Shown piece after piece: positions 53,244 through 63,849 of a DNA stretch of 64,000 bases. Position numbers and translations under genes: made by a program. Source of the stretch: Paludibacter sp. (lineage in GTDB: Bacteria; Bacteroidota; Bacteroidia; Bacteroidales; Paludibacteraceae); assembly GCA_028690665.1 (NCBI GenBank), contig JAQVAV010000004.1:248001-312000 (forward strand), in the 5' to 3' direction. Each line of letters begins with the position of its first letter. Position 1 is the stretch's first letter. A model generated the notes under the pieces. The model did not search any database. It saw only the letters and a list, made by a program, of their open reading frames with translations, and had not been told where the DNA came from.

Positions 53244-55388
53244 ATGTCACAAAAAAGGAGGCCAAAGAAAAACAGTAGCACACGCATCCGTAAATCGGAA
53301 CTGGTTCGCAATATCATCAACATATTCAACGAAAACCCCGAAAAAACCTTTGATTACAAACAAATATCTTCTGTTCTGAATATCAAGGCAGAGTCTCAAC
53401 GGATATTTGTCAATCAGTTAATGTACGAATTACTCGACGAAGATTTTCTGGTGGAAATTTCGCGCGGAAAATTTAAAGTCAATTCCCGGGGAGGTTATAT
53501 TACCGGCACCATTAACCGCGAAGGAGTCAAAACCTATCTCCTACCCGACGATGGCGGGGAACCTGTTTTTATTCCTGAACGTAAAACCAACCATGCACTT
53601 CTCAACGATAAAGTGAAAGTCTTCCTCTACGCTCGTCGCAAAGGACAAATGCCTGAGGGTGAAGTTGTTGAAATAACCCACAGAGCCAAAGACACTTTTG
53701 TAGGTCTACTCGAAGTTTCGGATAATTTTGCTTTTCTTATTTCGGACAACAAGGTGCTAACCAACGATATTTTTATTCCGAAAAGCAAACTGAAAGGTGC
53801 CAAAAACGGACAAAAGGTAGTGGTAAAACTTCTGCAATGGGAACCGAATATGAAAAACCCGGTCGGTGAGGTAATCGATGTCCTTGGTGACAAAGGGGAC
53901 AACACCACCGAGATGCACGCTATTCTTGCTGAATTCGGTTTGCCCTACAAATATCCAGAAAATGTTGAGGCGACTGCCGCCAAAATAGATGCAGGTATTA
54001 CTCCGGAAGAAATTTCCAAACGCGTTGATATGCGCAAAGTTCCGACTTTCACCATCGATCCTCGAGATGCTAAAGACTTTGACGATGCCCTTTCGCTCCG
54101 CAAACTCGAAAACGGACTTTGGGAAGTAGGGGTTCACATTGCGGATGTAACGCATTATGTTCGTCCGGGAAGCGTTATCGAACAGGAAGCCCGTCAACGT
54201 GCTACCTCAGTTTATTTGGTAGACCGAACTATACCTATGCTGCCTGAACATTTGTCGAACGGCATTTGCTCGCTTCGCCCCAATGAAGAAAAACTGACTT
54301 ATTCAGTTATTTTTCAAATGAATGACAACGCTGAGGTAAAACATTACGAAATCGCCAAAACGGTTATTTGCAGTGACCGCCGTTTTACTTACGAAGAAGC
54401 GCAACAAGTTATTGAAACCGGGGAAGGTGATTTTAAAGAAGAAATTCTGGCGTTGGATAAATTGGCCAAGATTCTCCGTGCAAAGCGTTTTACCGATGGG
54501 GCTATTGCTTTCGACCGGGTAGAGGTCCGTTTTGAAATCGATGAAAAAGGTAAGCCTCTCTCCGTTTATTTTAAAGAACAAAAAGATGCTAATAAACTGA
54601 TTGAAGAGTTCATGCTTTTAGCCAATAAAACCACAGCAACCCACATAGGAAAGCCCGGACGAGGTAAAAAAGCAAAAACTTTTGTATACAGAATTCATGA
54701 TGTTCCGAATCCGGATAAACTGCAAAATTTCTCAGTATTCATTAAAAAATTTGGTTACGACCTGAAAACATCAGGAAGAAACACTGCCGTTTCGAGTGCA
54801 ATAAATCATTTGCTCGATGAGGTTCAGGGAAAGAAAGAACAGAATCTTGTGGAAACTCTGGCTATACGTTCCATGGCGAAAGCTGCTTATTCAACCGACA
54901 ATATAGGACATTACGGATTGGCCTTCGACTTTTATACGCACTTCACCTCTCCTATCCGCCGTTACCCGGATATGATGGTGCACCGATTACTGGAACGCTA
55001 TCTGTCCGGAGGAAGATCCGCTAATCAGAATGAATACGAAGAACTTTGCCAGCATAGTTCCGACATGGAACAATTGGCAGCCAATGCCGAACGCGCTTCC
55101 ATCAAATACAAACAGGTTGAATTTATGGCTGATCAGATTGGTCAAACATTCGATGGCGTTATTTCGGGTGTTACGGAATGGGGTATTTACGTTGAACTAA
55201 CGGCCAATAAATGCGAGGGAATGATTCCAATTCGTGACTTGGATGATGATTATTACACTTTTGATGAAAAGAATTATTGCTTGGTTGGCAGACGGTATCA
55301 TCGCAAGTATCAACTTGGCGATGAACTTACAGTTCGTGTAGCAAAAGCAAATCTTGATAAAAAACAACTTGATTTTGCTTTAGTTTAG
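53244..55388 (+). CDS. rnr: Ribonuclease R
   Basis: The 714-residue 3'-5' exoribonuclease degrades structured RNA. A winged-helix-like N-terminus (KTFDYKQISSVLNI), cold-shock domains, the RNB catalytic domain with the Asp cluster in TIDPRDAKDFDDALS, the RNB signature HYGLAFDFYTHFTSPIRRYPDMMVHR, and a C-terminal S1 domain (GQTFDGVISGVTEWGIYVEL) are all in order. Length is typical of RNase R, without the long basic tail seen in enterics. Confidence 0.96.
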   Translation: MSQKRRPKKNSSTRIRKSELVRNIINIFNENPEKTFDYKQISSVLNIKAESQRIFVNQLMYELLDEDFLVEISRGKFKVNSRGGYITGTINREGVKTYLLPDDGGEPVFIPERKTNHALLNDKVKVFLYARRKGQMPEGEVVEITHRAKDTFVGLLEVSDNFAFLISDNKVLTNDIFIPKSKLKGAKNGQKVVVKLLQWEPNMKNPVGEVIDVLGDKGDNTTEMHAILAEFGLPYKYPENVEATAAKIDAGITPEEISKRVDMRKVPTFTIDPRDAKDFDDALSLRKLENGLWEVGVHIADVTHYVRPGSVIEQEARQRATSVYLVDRTIPMLPEHLSNGICSLRPNEEKLTYSVIFQMNDNAEVKHYEIAKTVICSDRRFTYEEAQQVIETGEGDFKEEILALDKLAKILRAKRFTDGAIAFDRVEVRFEIDEKGKPLSVYFKEQKDANKLIEEFMLLANKTTATHIGKPGRGKKAKTFVYRIHDVPNPDKLQNFSVFIKKFGYDLKTSGRNTAVSSAINHLLDEVQGKKEQNLVETLAIRSMAKAAYSTDNIGHYGLAFDFYTHFTSPIRRYPDMMVHRLLERYLSGGRSANQNEYEELCQHSSDMEQLAANAERASIKYKQVEFMADQIGQTFDGVISGVTEWGIYVELTANKCEGMIPIRDLDDDYYTFDEKNYCLVGRRYHRKYQLGDELTVRVAKANLDKKQLDFALV

Positions 55389-55521
55389 CGAAATATTCTT
55401 CATCCTGCAATTGACAATCAGTAATTTGAAAACATGATTCTGTTCTCAATACAATTTTTCTAAAAAAGTCATTGCAAAATCAGAAAATAGAGCTATCTTT
55501 GCACTCGCAAAACAAAAAAAT

Positions 55522-55595
55522 GGCCCCGTAGCTCAACTGAATAGAGTACCACACTACGGATGTGGGGGTTACAGGTTTGAATCCTGTCGGGGTCA
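55522..55595 (+). tRNA. tRNA-Arg (anticodon ACG)
   Basis: 74 bases. Acceptor GGCCCCG pairs with CGGGGTC (one GU pair), discriminator A. Anticodon stem ccaca/tgtgg surrounds CTACGGA, anticodon ACG, whose first base is normally edited to inosine. T stem acagg/cctgt with loop TTTGAAT. CCA is not encoded. Confidence 0.97.
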
Positions 55596-55600
55596 CAAAA

Positions 55601-55646
55601 TAAACCTCAATAATTTGACAATCAAATTATTGAGGTTTATTATTTT
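55601..55646 (+). terminator. Terminator after tRNA-Arg
   Basis: taaacctcaataatttga pairs perfectly with tcaaattattgaggttta around the loop caa, followed by TTATTTT. It starts five bases after the tRNA. Confidence 0.9.
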
Positions 55647-55922
55647 AACAGTTACACAACACAAATAAAGATGGGTCAAGTCAATGAAATCTTACAATAT
55701 CGGATGAAATAAACCCCATTGTCTTTTTTCCGATAATCTTTCTGTCATATATTTGACGACTTTTACACCTCAAACTTACTAAACCAACAACGCACAAGGT
55801 TTCATACAAATATTTTACTGTATATATGTAATTTAAAGAGAGTCTATGCAGGGAAAATTACGTATTTAATATTTACAATAAAAGTTCCCTATTTAAAACA
55901 AATGAAAATCAAGAAAAAAACT
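55647..55922. other. Intergenic DNA before the PUL regulator
   Basis: No gene or repeat is apparent in these bases; they are AT-rich and contain several in-frame stops in all frames. The regulator promoter begins at the right end. Confidence 0.5.
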
Positions 55923-55930
55923 TATTTTTG
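55923..55930 (+). promoter_or_regulatory. -7 box for the DUF6377-type regulator
   Basis: TATTTTTG matches TAnnTTTG. The transcription start would be near 55937, supporting the ATG at 55960 rather than the in-frame TTG at 55945. Confidence 0.5.
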
Positions 55931-55959
55931 AAGTTTGTTGATATTTGTATTCTATTATT

Positions 55960-57600
55960 ATGAATCAGAGAAATATAAAATATTTAATTAGTATAGGCTT
56001 ACTTTTAGTTTTTAGCACAGAGGTTTTTGCGAAAGAAAAAGACTCTTTAAATGTAAGGTTAAACAATCTGATGGAAAATAATTCGGCCTGCACCCTTAAT
56101 AAAGAACAAAAAATACAGAATCTCAAACGTTTGCTATCGTTAGGAAATTCACTTCCACGTCAGCAATACAACATTAACACCCAACTGTACAAGGAATATA
56201 AAAAATACCAGACTGATTCGGCCATTTCATACGTTATTAAAAACCAAAAAATAGCCGATAAACTGGGAAGTGAAGAATTGAAGCAGGAAACACTTATCCA
56301 ATTAGCATATTTACACTGTGCACGAGGGATGTACATTGAATCTCAAAACATATTAGAAAGTATCAGCAAAAGCAAGTTATCGACGAGGCTTCTACCCTAT
56401 TATTACGATACTTACGAAACTTTTTGCAGTAGCTATGGGCAAAGTAACAACAATGCTGAGTATTATAAAAAAAGTGAACTCTACCGGGACTCTCTACTTT
56501 CAGTTTTAAATAAGCAATCGTTGCAATATCGTATTGCCTACGCGGCCAAATTGCTGTACAGTTACCAACAGGTAAAGCCTTTACTTTTATCTCTTTTAAC
56601 AGAGGCAACTGGTAAGGACAGAGGATTGGTTGCTTACTTTCTCGGATATTATTACCAGATGGAGCACGACTTGGAATTATCCGAAAAGTATTATATTATT
56701 TCGGCCATTTCGGACGTTGAAAACTGCGTAAAAGACAATGCATCCCTGCGTGCTTTGGCTTTGATTTATTATGAAAAGGGAGATATTAACAAAGCCCATA
56801 AATTTATGCAGGCAGCTATAGACGACGCCATTTTCTGCAATGTGCGCTACCGAACCATCGAAATTTCGTCATCCTACCCAATTATAAACGCTTCCTATCA
56901 GGAAAAAGAAAAAAATCAGAAGAATACCCTACAAATCTTATTAATTATTATCAGCTTGTTAGTCGTTTTTCTTGCAGTTGGACTGATTTATATTTACAGA
57001 CAAATGAAACGTTTGGCCATGATACGCAAAGAACTTTATCGTACCAATTTACAATTAGGCCAGTTGAATAAGGATTTGTTTGTAGCGAACGACAGTCTGA
57101 AGGAGTCTAACTTCATTAAAGAAGAGTATATCGCTCATTTTTTCGATTTGTGTTCCACTTATATCGACAAGCTCGAAAACTATCGCAAAATGCTTAACAA
57201 ACATGCTTCCAACCGCCAGATAGACGAATTGGTCAAAATATTACACTCCACTACTTTAGTTGAAACAGAACTGGAAGAACTGTATAAAAAATTCGATGTT
57301 ATTTTTCTAAATCTTTATCCTTCATTTGTAGAAGAATTTAATGCTCTTCAAATAAAAGAAGAACAAGTTCTCCTTAAACGGGGCGAATTGCTGAATACAG
57401 AATTGCGCATTTTTGCGTTGATTCGTCTGGGAATAACCGACAGTGTAAAAATAGCCGGTTTTCTTCGCTACTCCATTAGTACCATTTATAATTATCGTGT
57501 AAAAGCGAGGAATAATGCAGTTGTTCCACGTGAGCAATTTGAAGAAATGGTAATAAAAATTGGGAACATCACTCTTAAAAATGAATCCTCTGAATCATAA
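55960..57600 (+). CDS. Membrane-anchored DUF6377-type regulator next to SusC/SusD
   Basis: Start at ATG 55960 gives 546 residues with a signal peptide (ISIGLLLVFSTEVFA). A helical, TPR-like periplasmic part (about 25-315) follows, then one membrane helix (about 325-345, ILLIIISLLVVFLAVGLIYI). A cytoplasmic coiled coil and a C-terminal helix-turn-helix-like end (ALIRLGITDSVKIAGFLRYS) close the protein. This is the DUF6377 layout known for regulators beside Bacteroidetes PULs. It probably senses the substrate in the periplasm and controls the adjacent susC. The signal ligand is unknown. Confidence 0.82.
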   Translation: MNQRNIKYLISIGLLLVFSTEVFAKEKDSLNVRLNNLMENNSACTLNKEQKIQNLKRLLSLGNSLPRQQYNINTQLYKEYKKYQTDSAISYVIKNQKIADKLGSEELKQETLIQLAYLHCARGMYIESQNILESISKSKLSTRLLPYYYDTYETFCSSYGQSNNNAEYYKKSELYRDSLLSVLNKQSLQYRIAYAAKLLYSYQQVKPLLLSLLTEATGKDRGLVAYFLGYYYQMEHDLELSEKYYIISAISDVENCVKDNASLRALALIYYEKGDINKAHKFMQAAIDDAIFCNVRYRTIEISSSYPIINASYQEKEKNQKNTLQILLIIISLLVVFLAVGLIYIYRQMKRLAMIRKELYRTNLQLGQLNKDLFVANDSLKESNFIKEEYIAHFFDLCSTYIDKLENYRKMLNKHASNRQIDELVKILHSTTLVETELEELYKKFDVIFLNLYPSFVEEFNALQIKEEQVLLKRGELLNTELRIFALIRLGITDSVKIAGFLRYSISTIYNYRVKARNNAVVPREQFEEMVIKIGNITLKNESSES

Positions 57601-57724
57601 TTTCACTACTTTATTTTCAGTAGTAAAACAATTTATATTTATGTAAATTAGATTATTAATAATTTAATTAACTACTTTTTATTTCTTCCCCTGACAATTC
57701 AGTCGCTATTAATTGTTATAACTA

Positions 57725-57732
57725 TAACTTTG
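57725..57732 (+). promoter_or_regulatory. -7 box for susC
   Basis: TAACTTTG matches TAnnTTTG, about 62 bases before the chosen ATG. The -33 element is not evident, which would be expected if an activator is needed. Confidence 0.5.
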
Positions 57733-57793
57733 TGTTGATGGTTTGTTTTCACAGCAAACCGTACAAGTTTTATTTACCTTATTTTTAAATCTA

Positions 57794-60700
57794 ATGTTTA
57801 TGAAAATGAATTTCTTAAAACAAAGACTTCTTTTCTTTTTCCTATTCTCCATTGCATTTTCCGTTACAATTTTAGCTCAAAACAAGCTGACTGTGAAAGG
57901 AAGAGTTATGGATGTGAACGGCGAAGTGCTTACAGGTGTATCAGTACTACAAAAAGGAACAGGAAACGGTACGGTTACTGATGTAAACGGGCATTTTTCT
58001 TTGAATGTACAACCGTCGAATGCCATTCTACAATTCTCCTACATCGGCTACAAAGCACAGGAAATACCCGCTACAGCTCTTATGAACATTACCATGCATG
58101 AAGAGCAGGAACTACTTGATGAAGTAGTGGTAATTGGTTACGGTACTGCCAAACGAAAAGATGTAACCACAGCTGTTTCGTCAGTCTCAGCAAAAGATTT
58201 CGCTGTTCGTCCTATTGTTTCTGCCGGGCAGGCATTACAGGGGAAAGCAGCTGGTGTTCAGGTGATTCAACCTAATGGTGCTCCCGGTGGTGAAACCGTC
58301 ATCCGTGTACGTGGGACTACTTCACTTAACGGTAGCAGCGACCCGCTTTATGTAGTGGACGGTGTACCCGTAGACAATCTCAATTTCCTTTCACCCAACG
58401 ACATTGAAAACATCAATATTCTAAAAGATGCTTCTTCTGCAGCTATTTACGGTTCGCGGGCGTCAAACGGAGTGGTAATTGTTACTACTAAAGCTGGTAA
58501 AACCGGTGGTGCAAAAATCAGTTTCAATGCTCAGCTTGCAGCTAAAAAAGTTTCCAACCTTATTCAGTCGCTCAACGCAGTGGAGTACAAAGATTTAATG
58601 GAAGAAATAAATCCGGGTTCTTCTGCTAATTTGGGAACAGTAGATATAACAAACTGGAACGATGAAGTTTACCGAACAGGAATCCAGCAAAATTATCAAC
58701 TTTCAGTTTCAGACGGCAACGATAAAATGAATTACTTCCTGTCTGCCGGGTACTTGAATGAAAAAGGAATTTTTGATGCAGCGTTTTTCCGCCGTTTTAA
58801 TTTTCGTGCCAAATTGGATGCGCAAGTACGTAAATGGCTGAACATTGGTGCTAATATTTCCTATTCAGATAACTCAAGCAATGGTATTAATACCGGTAAT
58901 GGCTCAAACCGCGGTGGCATAGTATTGGCATTGATTAACTTACCCACAAGCTACCCGATAATAGATCCCGAAACAAATTATTACAAACGCAGTTTTAATG
59001 GACAGAATATTGTTAACCCTATTGAAGAGTTGCAAAATGGCATGGATGATTTGTCGCGTGAAAACCGAATATTAGCTTCTGGCAATGCTCAAATTACTTT
59101 TACCAAAAACTTGAATTTCAAATCCACCTTTACGCTGGACAGGCGCAATTATCTGCAAACAGGCTTCACTCCGGTAGTCCACGTTACAGGCATTGACGAA
59201 TACGGTAGTGGATGGGATAACCGCAATATGAATACAGTTCTTACCTGGGATAACGTCCTTAATTATCAAAAAACATTCGGAAAAAATAGTATCGAGGCAA
59301 TGCTCGGCTCATCGTGGACAGATTCGGAATACACAAACTCCTGGATTAACGGCTCATACTATCGCAACAATGATATTAAAACACTTAATGCGGCAAACAA
59401 AATATCATGGGAAGGTAGTAATGATGGTAGCTCCGGTACTGGTACAAGTATCTCAACTTGGGGAATTATGTCTTATTTCGGACGTGTTTCTTATAATCTG
59501 GACAGCAAATACCTGATTACTGCCAATATCCGTGCTGATGGTTCTTCGCGTTTGCATCCCGACCATCGTTGGGGAACGTTTCCTTCGTTCTCGGCAGCAT
59601 GGCGACTTTCAGCCGAAGAATTTATGCAGGAAATAGATTGGCTCGATGATTTGAAGCTGCGCGGCGGTTGGGGAAAAACAGGTAATCAGTCGGGATTAGG
59701 CGATTATGCTTATTTACAAATGTATAATATCACTCGCGTAAATTGGTACAGAACAAAACTCAATGATAAAGGTGAAATAGTTTATCCGGACGATAAAGCA
59801 GTTCCAACAATTTCACCGGCAAATCTTCGTACGCCAGATTTAACATGGGAAAAAACCTCTCAAACGAGTCTAGGTGTAGATGTTACAGTTTTAAAAAATC
59901 GTTTAACACTTACCATGGATTATTATTACAAGAAAACAACTGATATGTTGCTAAAGATTCAGCTGCCCGAAGGAGGTTCTTATGCAAGTAGTTTGGTTCG
60001 AAATGGCGGACTTATGACCAATCAGGGTTTTGAGCTTTCTGTAAATTCTGTAAATATTAAAAACAATGGGGTTGAATGGCAGAGCGACTTAAAATTCTCA
60101 CTCAACAGAAACAAACTCGTAAAACTTGACCTTACTAAGATTTATGATGATGCAGCTACTTCGGATGCGTTCCATGGTTCGCAAATTGTTCGTAATGAAG
60201 AAGGACGCCCGCTTGGCGGTTTCTATGGCTACATAAGCGATGGTGTTGATCCTGAAACGGGGGAATTGATGTATCGTGATTTGAATAAGGATGGTAAGAT
60301 AACTGCTACTGACCGCACTTATATTGGTGATCCTAATCCCGATTTTATTTATGGTTTGACGAATACGTTGACTTGGAAAAATTTGTCGTTGAGCATTTTT
60401 TTACAAGGAACTTATGGCAATGATATTTTCAATGCTTCAAGAATCGAAACAGAAGGGATGAGAGATGCAAAAAATCAATCTATCCGCGTACTCGACCGTT
60501 GGAAACGTCCGGGAATGGTTACAACAATTCCGAAAGCAAATTATACAATGTATCCTTCGTCGTATTTTATCGAAGATGGCTCATATTTGCGAGTGAAAGA
60601 CATTACACTTTCGTATAATGTTTCGGCCAAAGGATTGAAGAAAGTTGGCATCTCACGCCTGCAACCTTATTTAACAGCACAAAACCTACTGACTTTTACA

Positions 60701-60823
60701 AAATACATTGGTATGGATCCTGAAGTTAACCAGTGGGGTAATTCGTCTTCTGTTCAGGGAATTGATTGGGGAACCTACCCACAGTCCAAATCCTTTGTTT
60801 TTGGTGTTAATGTTGAATTTTAA
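57794..60823 (+). CDS. susC: SusC/RagA family TonB-linked outer-membrane receptor
   Basis: Start at 57794 gives 1009 residues; ATGs at 57800 and 57806 are equally possible. Signal peptide KQRLLFFFLFSIAFSVTILAQ. A carboxypeptidase-regulatory-like domain (LTVKGRVMDVNGEVLTGVSV) leads, then TonB box region DEVVVIGYG, the plug (VIRVRGTTSLNGSSDPLYVVDG, IYGSRASNGVVIVTTK) and a 22-strand barrel ending in VNVEF. It imports large glycan pieces with the SusD partner encoded 16 bases downstream and energy from ExbBD. Glycan type is undetermined. Confidence 0.95.
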   Translation: MFMKMNFLKQRLLFFFLFSIAFSVTILAQNKLTVKGRVMDVNGEVLTGVSVLQKGTGNGTVTDVNGHFSLNVQPSNAILQFSYIGYKAQEIPATALMNITMHEEQELLDEVVVIGYGTAKRKDVTTAVSSVSAKDFAVRPIVSAGQALQGKAAGVQVIQPNGAPGGETVIRVRGTTSLNGSSDPLYVVDGVPVDNLNFLSPNDIENINILKDASSAAIYGSRASNGVVIVTTKAGKTGGAKISFNAQLAAKKVSNLIQSLNAVEYKDLMEEINPGSSANLGTVDITNWNDEVYRTGIQQNYQLSVSDGNDKMNYFLSAGYLNEKGIFDAAFFRRFNFRAKLDAQVRKWLNIGANISYSDNSSNGINTGNGSNRGGIVLALINLPTSYPIIDPETNYYKRSFNGQNIVNPIEELQNGMDDLSRENRILASGNAQITFTKNLNFKSTFTLDRRNYLQTGFTPVVHVTGIDEYGSGWDNRNMNTVLTWDNVLNYQKTFGKNSIEAMLGSSWTDSEYTNSWINGSYYRNNDIKTLNAANKISWEGSNDGSSGTGTSISTWGIMSYFGRVSYNLDSKYLITANIRADGSSRLHPDHRWGTFPSFSAAWRLSAEEFMQEIDWLDDLKLRGGWGKTGNQSGLGDYAYLQMYNITRVNWYRTKLNDKGEIVYPDDKAVPTISPANLRTPDLTWEKTSQTSLGVDVTVLKNRLTLTMDYYYKKTTDMLLKIQLPEGGSYASSLVRNGGLMTNQGFELSVNSVNIKNNGVEWQSDLKFSLNRNKLVKLDLTKIYDDAATSDAFHGSQIVRNEEGRPLGGFYGYISDGVDPETGELMYRDLNKDGKITATDRTYIGDPNPDFIYGLTNTLTWKNLSLSIFLQGTYGNDIFNASRIETEGMRDAKNQSIRVLDRWKRPGMVTTIPKANYTMYPSSYFIEDGSYLRVKDITLSYNVSAKGLKKVGISRLQPYLTAQNLLTFTKYIGMDPEVNQWGNSSSVQGIDWGTYPQSKSFVFGVNVEF

Positions 60824-60838
60824 ATCTAATTTGATAAG

Positions 60839-62377
60839 ATGAGAACAATTAAAAATATACTGATTATCCCTGTAGTTTTTGCCTTTGCAGCATGTTCACT
60901 CGATTACGAACCTATGGCAGCTTACTCCGATCTTACAGAAGGACTACAGACAGATTCGGGTTATGTGATTTTAAAAGATAAAGATGCTGTGCTGAATCAG
61001 CGTCAGGTACTTTACGACCGTCTTCGTGATGCCGGTCAGGAACCGGGTTATCTGGATATGTTGTTATTGTCCGAAAGTCATTCGGATAATGCTTATGCTG
61101 GTTCTCCCGGATTGGAAACTACGCCTTTTGAGGTAAATTCTATCGAAGGTTCTAACTCAAATCTGAAACGTGACTGGAATTACTATATGGGAAATGTTTC
61201 TGCGGCAAATCGTTTAATACAGGGCATTGACGAATTGAACGACCCCACGCTGACGGATACGGAACGTAAACAATATCGTGCTGAAGGACAGATTTTCCGC
61301 GCTCTGACTTATTTTGATATGGTGAGAATTTGGGGTAGAGTACCACTTATTACTGTTGTTGGAAAAGATATTACAGCAGACAATATAGCAGAAGTTTATC
61401 CTGCATATTTTCCTGCACAAACTGAAGAAATTGAAGTGTACCAACAGATTGAGAAAGATTTGCTTGAAGCTGAGAAATATGCCCCGGATAACAACAACTC
61501 CAACAAAACATTATTTACAAAATCGGTAGCACGTGCTCTTTTGGCAAAGATCTACGCCGAAAAACCACTGCGCGACTATACAAAAGTGATAGAATATGCC
61601 GATAAAGTAACTACTGATGGTTTTTCTTTAGTTAACAATTTTAGCGATTTATTTGGTGTCGTACTTGCCGACCCTACCCAACCTGCAGGTGCGAACAATT
61701 TTGCTGTTGGCGCAAAGGGATTGAACACTTCTGAGTCCATTCTCGAAATTCAATATCCATCAGGTAATTGGGCAACCTGGATGTTTGGTCGCTCGCTCGA
61801 TGATTACAATTTCTGGTTCACCTGGGCGAAATGGATTACGCCTTCGCGTGATTTGGTTGCCGCTTTTGATGCTGCCGGTGATACCAAACGTAAAAAAGAA
61901 AGCATTGTCTATTACGCTTGCGAGTGGAGTATATACTATCCGAAAGATAATTACGCATTTATGTATAAGACACGCTCAAAGTTTAATTGTGTTTTCAAAA
62001 TCCGTTATGCCGATATTTTGTTGCTCAAAGCTGAAGCATTGATACAAACCGGAAAACTGGATCAAGCTACTCCAATCATTAATCAAATTCGTAGTCGTGC
62101 CGGACTTGGTGCTTTGCCAGCTTCCGTAACAACAAATAAGGAATCTTTGCTCAATGCGTACCTGAATGAACGTCGTCTCGAACTGGCATTCGAAGGGCAA
62201 CGCTGGTTCGACTTATGTCGGTTGGATAAAGTAGAAGACGTGATGAATTCTGTTTTTGCAAAAGATGAAGGCCGTCCGGCGCAAAAATATCTATACGATA
62301 CTTTTTCGTATAAGTTACCTATTCCACAGGATATTATCGATCAGAATCCAAACCTGGAACAAAACCCTGGATATTAA
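60839..62377 (+). CDS. susD: SusD/RagB family starch-binding-like lipoprotein
   Basis: The 512-residue lipoprotein has lipobox FAAC near residue 19 (MRTIKNILIIPVVFAFAAC). The helical SusD fold with TPR-like units is marked by YRAEGQIFRALTYFDMVRIWGRVPLI in the middle and IRYADILLLKAEALIQTG ... IRSRAGL ... ERRLELAFEGQRWFDLCR near the C-terminus. It lids the SusC barrel and binds glycan at the surface. The next gene starts 30 bases downstream. Confidence 0.95.
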   Translation: MRTIKNILIIPVVFAFAACSLDYEPMAAYSDLTEGLQTDSGYVILKDKDAVLNQRQVLYDRLRDAGQEPGYLDMLLLSESHSDNAYAGSPGLETTPFEVNSIEGSNSNLKRDWNYYMGNVSAANRLIQGIDELNDPTLTDTERKQYRAEGQIFRALTYFDMVRIWGRVPLITVVGKDITADNIAEVYPAYFPAQTEEIEVYQQIEKDLLEAEKYAPDNNNSNKTLFTKSVARALLAKIYAEKPLRDYTKVIEYADKVTTDGFSLVNNFSDLFGVVLADPTQPAGANNFAVGAKGLNTSESILEIQYPSGNWATWMFGRSLDDYNFWFTWAKWITPSRDLVAAFDAAGDTKRKKESIVYYACEWSIYYPKDNYAFMYKTRSKFNCVFKIRYADILLLKAEALIQTGKLDQATPIINQIRSRAGLGALPASVTTNKESLLNAYLNERRLELAFEGQRWFDLCRLDKVEDVMNSVFAKDEGRPAQKYLYDTFSYKLPIPQDIIDQNPNLEQNPGY

Positions 62378-62406
62378 TCAATTTAAGATTTTAAATTTAA
62401 AGATTT

Positions 62407-63825
62407 ATGAAAAACATTCTAAAAATATCGCTGATTATTATAGCCATCGTTTTGTTTTCGTGCAAAGATGAGCAACTGCGTGTAAAATATCCATACTCGT
62501 TGCCTGAAATTACTGACGCTACTGTGGCGGAAACTGAAATTATGTATGGTGATTCTGTTTCGCTCACCGTGGGCGACATAACCGATAACGTTACTCCACT
62601 TTCTACTTTGGAAATACGTGTGGTTGTCAATGATGTGATTATAACGAAAGAGTCGGTACGCACCAAAGGGAACTCTGCCTCGTACAGTGCAAAATATCAA
62701 ATCCCGTTTGGACCTTACATGCCAGACAATGCAGATGTAGAAGTATATCTTTCGGCAATTAATGTAGAAGGTAATCATACTGACCAAGTTGTTTCAACGG
62801 CTAAAGTACGTCGTCCTGAAATTCCACAACTCTATCTTGTACCGGTAACAGGTGGTGGAGCAACCAAACTTTCGCTTACCGATGCTGAAAATTATATTTA
62901 CTCGGCAAGTAATCTCAATCTTGCTAATGAAATCACATTTTACCTTGCCACCAAAGTAACCCGTTTCGGGAATGTGGACTGGACAGGGATGGTGTTTGGC
63001 TCTGTAAATGGAGAATTGGCTGAAGTACAACAAGATGGGAACGGAATAACATTGAGTGATTTAACTTTAATTGGGTACAAGGAGGTTAATGTCGACTTAT
63101 TTAATTACGTGGTTACCGGAGTGGGAGATCCACTTACTCCTGCCACTTCAATGGATATTACGACCTTTGCAAGTGTTGATATAAATTCTACTGACCACTT
63201 GAATGTGACAACAGCTGACACATGGAAAACGTCTGTAATTTATCTTGGTAAAGATACCGAAATGACTGTTACCGGCGTAAATAATTTCAGCAAAGCGTTT
63301 ACACCTGATTTCTTTGAAGTTACGGGTGCGGATAAAGTAAAATTCCTTGGAGAAACGGGCGTTTACACTGTTTATTACCTGCCTTCTGCCGATTATGTAT
63401 ATGTAGAACAGCCCAATGCAGTTTACCCGGATGTTTTATGGCTCGATGGTGTAGGTTTTGGACGTCCGCAAGAACCTCTTGCAAAGACTTCATCATGGAA
63501 CTGGAACTCCCCGCTCGAATATGCTTTTTGTAGAAAAGTTTCAGCGGGAGTTTATCAAACTACCATTTACGTGGAGCACGTTCTTGACGAAACAGCGGAT
63601 GAACCATGGCGCTTGAGGTTCAGCGCAAAATTCTTCCACCAACGCGGTTGGGGCGGTGAAGTGGATGCACGCGAATACACGATCAATTCAGACTTGCTTA
63701 TTGCTCCAACAGATGCTGATTTGGGCAACTTTAATGGAACTGACAATCTTGTTGCTGCACCAGGTGTATATCGCTTCACCATTGATACAAATGCTAAAAC
63801 GGTAAATTTTGTAAAAGTGAATTAA
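62407..63825 (+). CDS. SusE-position surface glycan-binding lipoprotein candidate
   Basis: The 472-residue lipoprotein has lipobox VLFSC near residue 18, followed by several beta domains with an Ig-like N-terminal module (about 25-140, ISAINVEGNHTDQ type strands). Repeated beta units (FYLATKVTRFGNVDWTGMVFG, WLDGVGFGRP) follow. I associate it with the DUF5016/DUF5121/DUF5125 architecture found after SusD, but that is from memory of patterns rather than a search. By position it should help to bind glycan on the cell surface. The final KTVNFVKVN fits a beta end. Confidence 0.75.
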   Translation: MKNILKISLIIIAIVLFSCKDEQLRVKYPYSLPEITDATVAETEIMYGDSVSLTVGDITDNVTPLSTLEIRVVVNDVIITKESVRTKGNSASYSAKYQIPFGPYMPDNADVEVYLSAINVEGNHTDQVVSTAKVRRPEIPQLYLVPVTGGGATKLSLTDAENYIYSASNLNLANEITFYLATKVTRFGNVDWTGMVFGSVNGELAEVQQDGNGITLSDLTLIGYKEVNVDLFNYVVTGVGDPLTPATSMDITTFASVDINSTDHLNVTTADTWKTSVIYLGKDTEMTVTGVNNFSKAFTPDFFEVTGADKVKFLGETGVYTVYYLPSADYVYVEQPNAVYPDVLWLDGVGFGRPQEPLAKTSSWNWNSPLEYAFCRKVSAGVYQTTIYVEHVLDETADEPWRLRFSAKFFHQRGWGGEVDAREYTINSDLLIAPTDADLGNFNGTDNLVAAPGVYRFTIDTNAKTVNFVKVN

Positions 63826-63849
63826 TCTTTGTTTGAAAACAACATTAAT

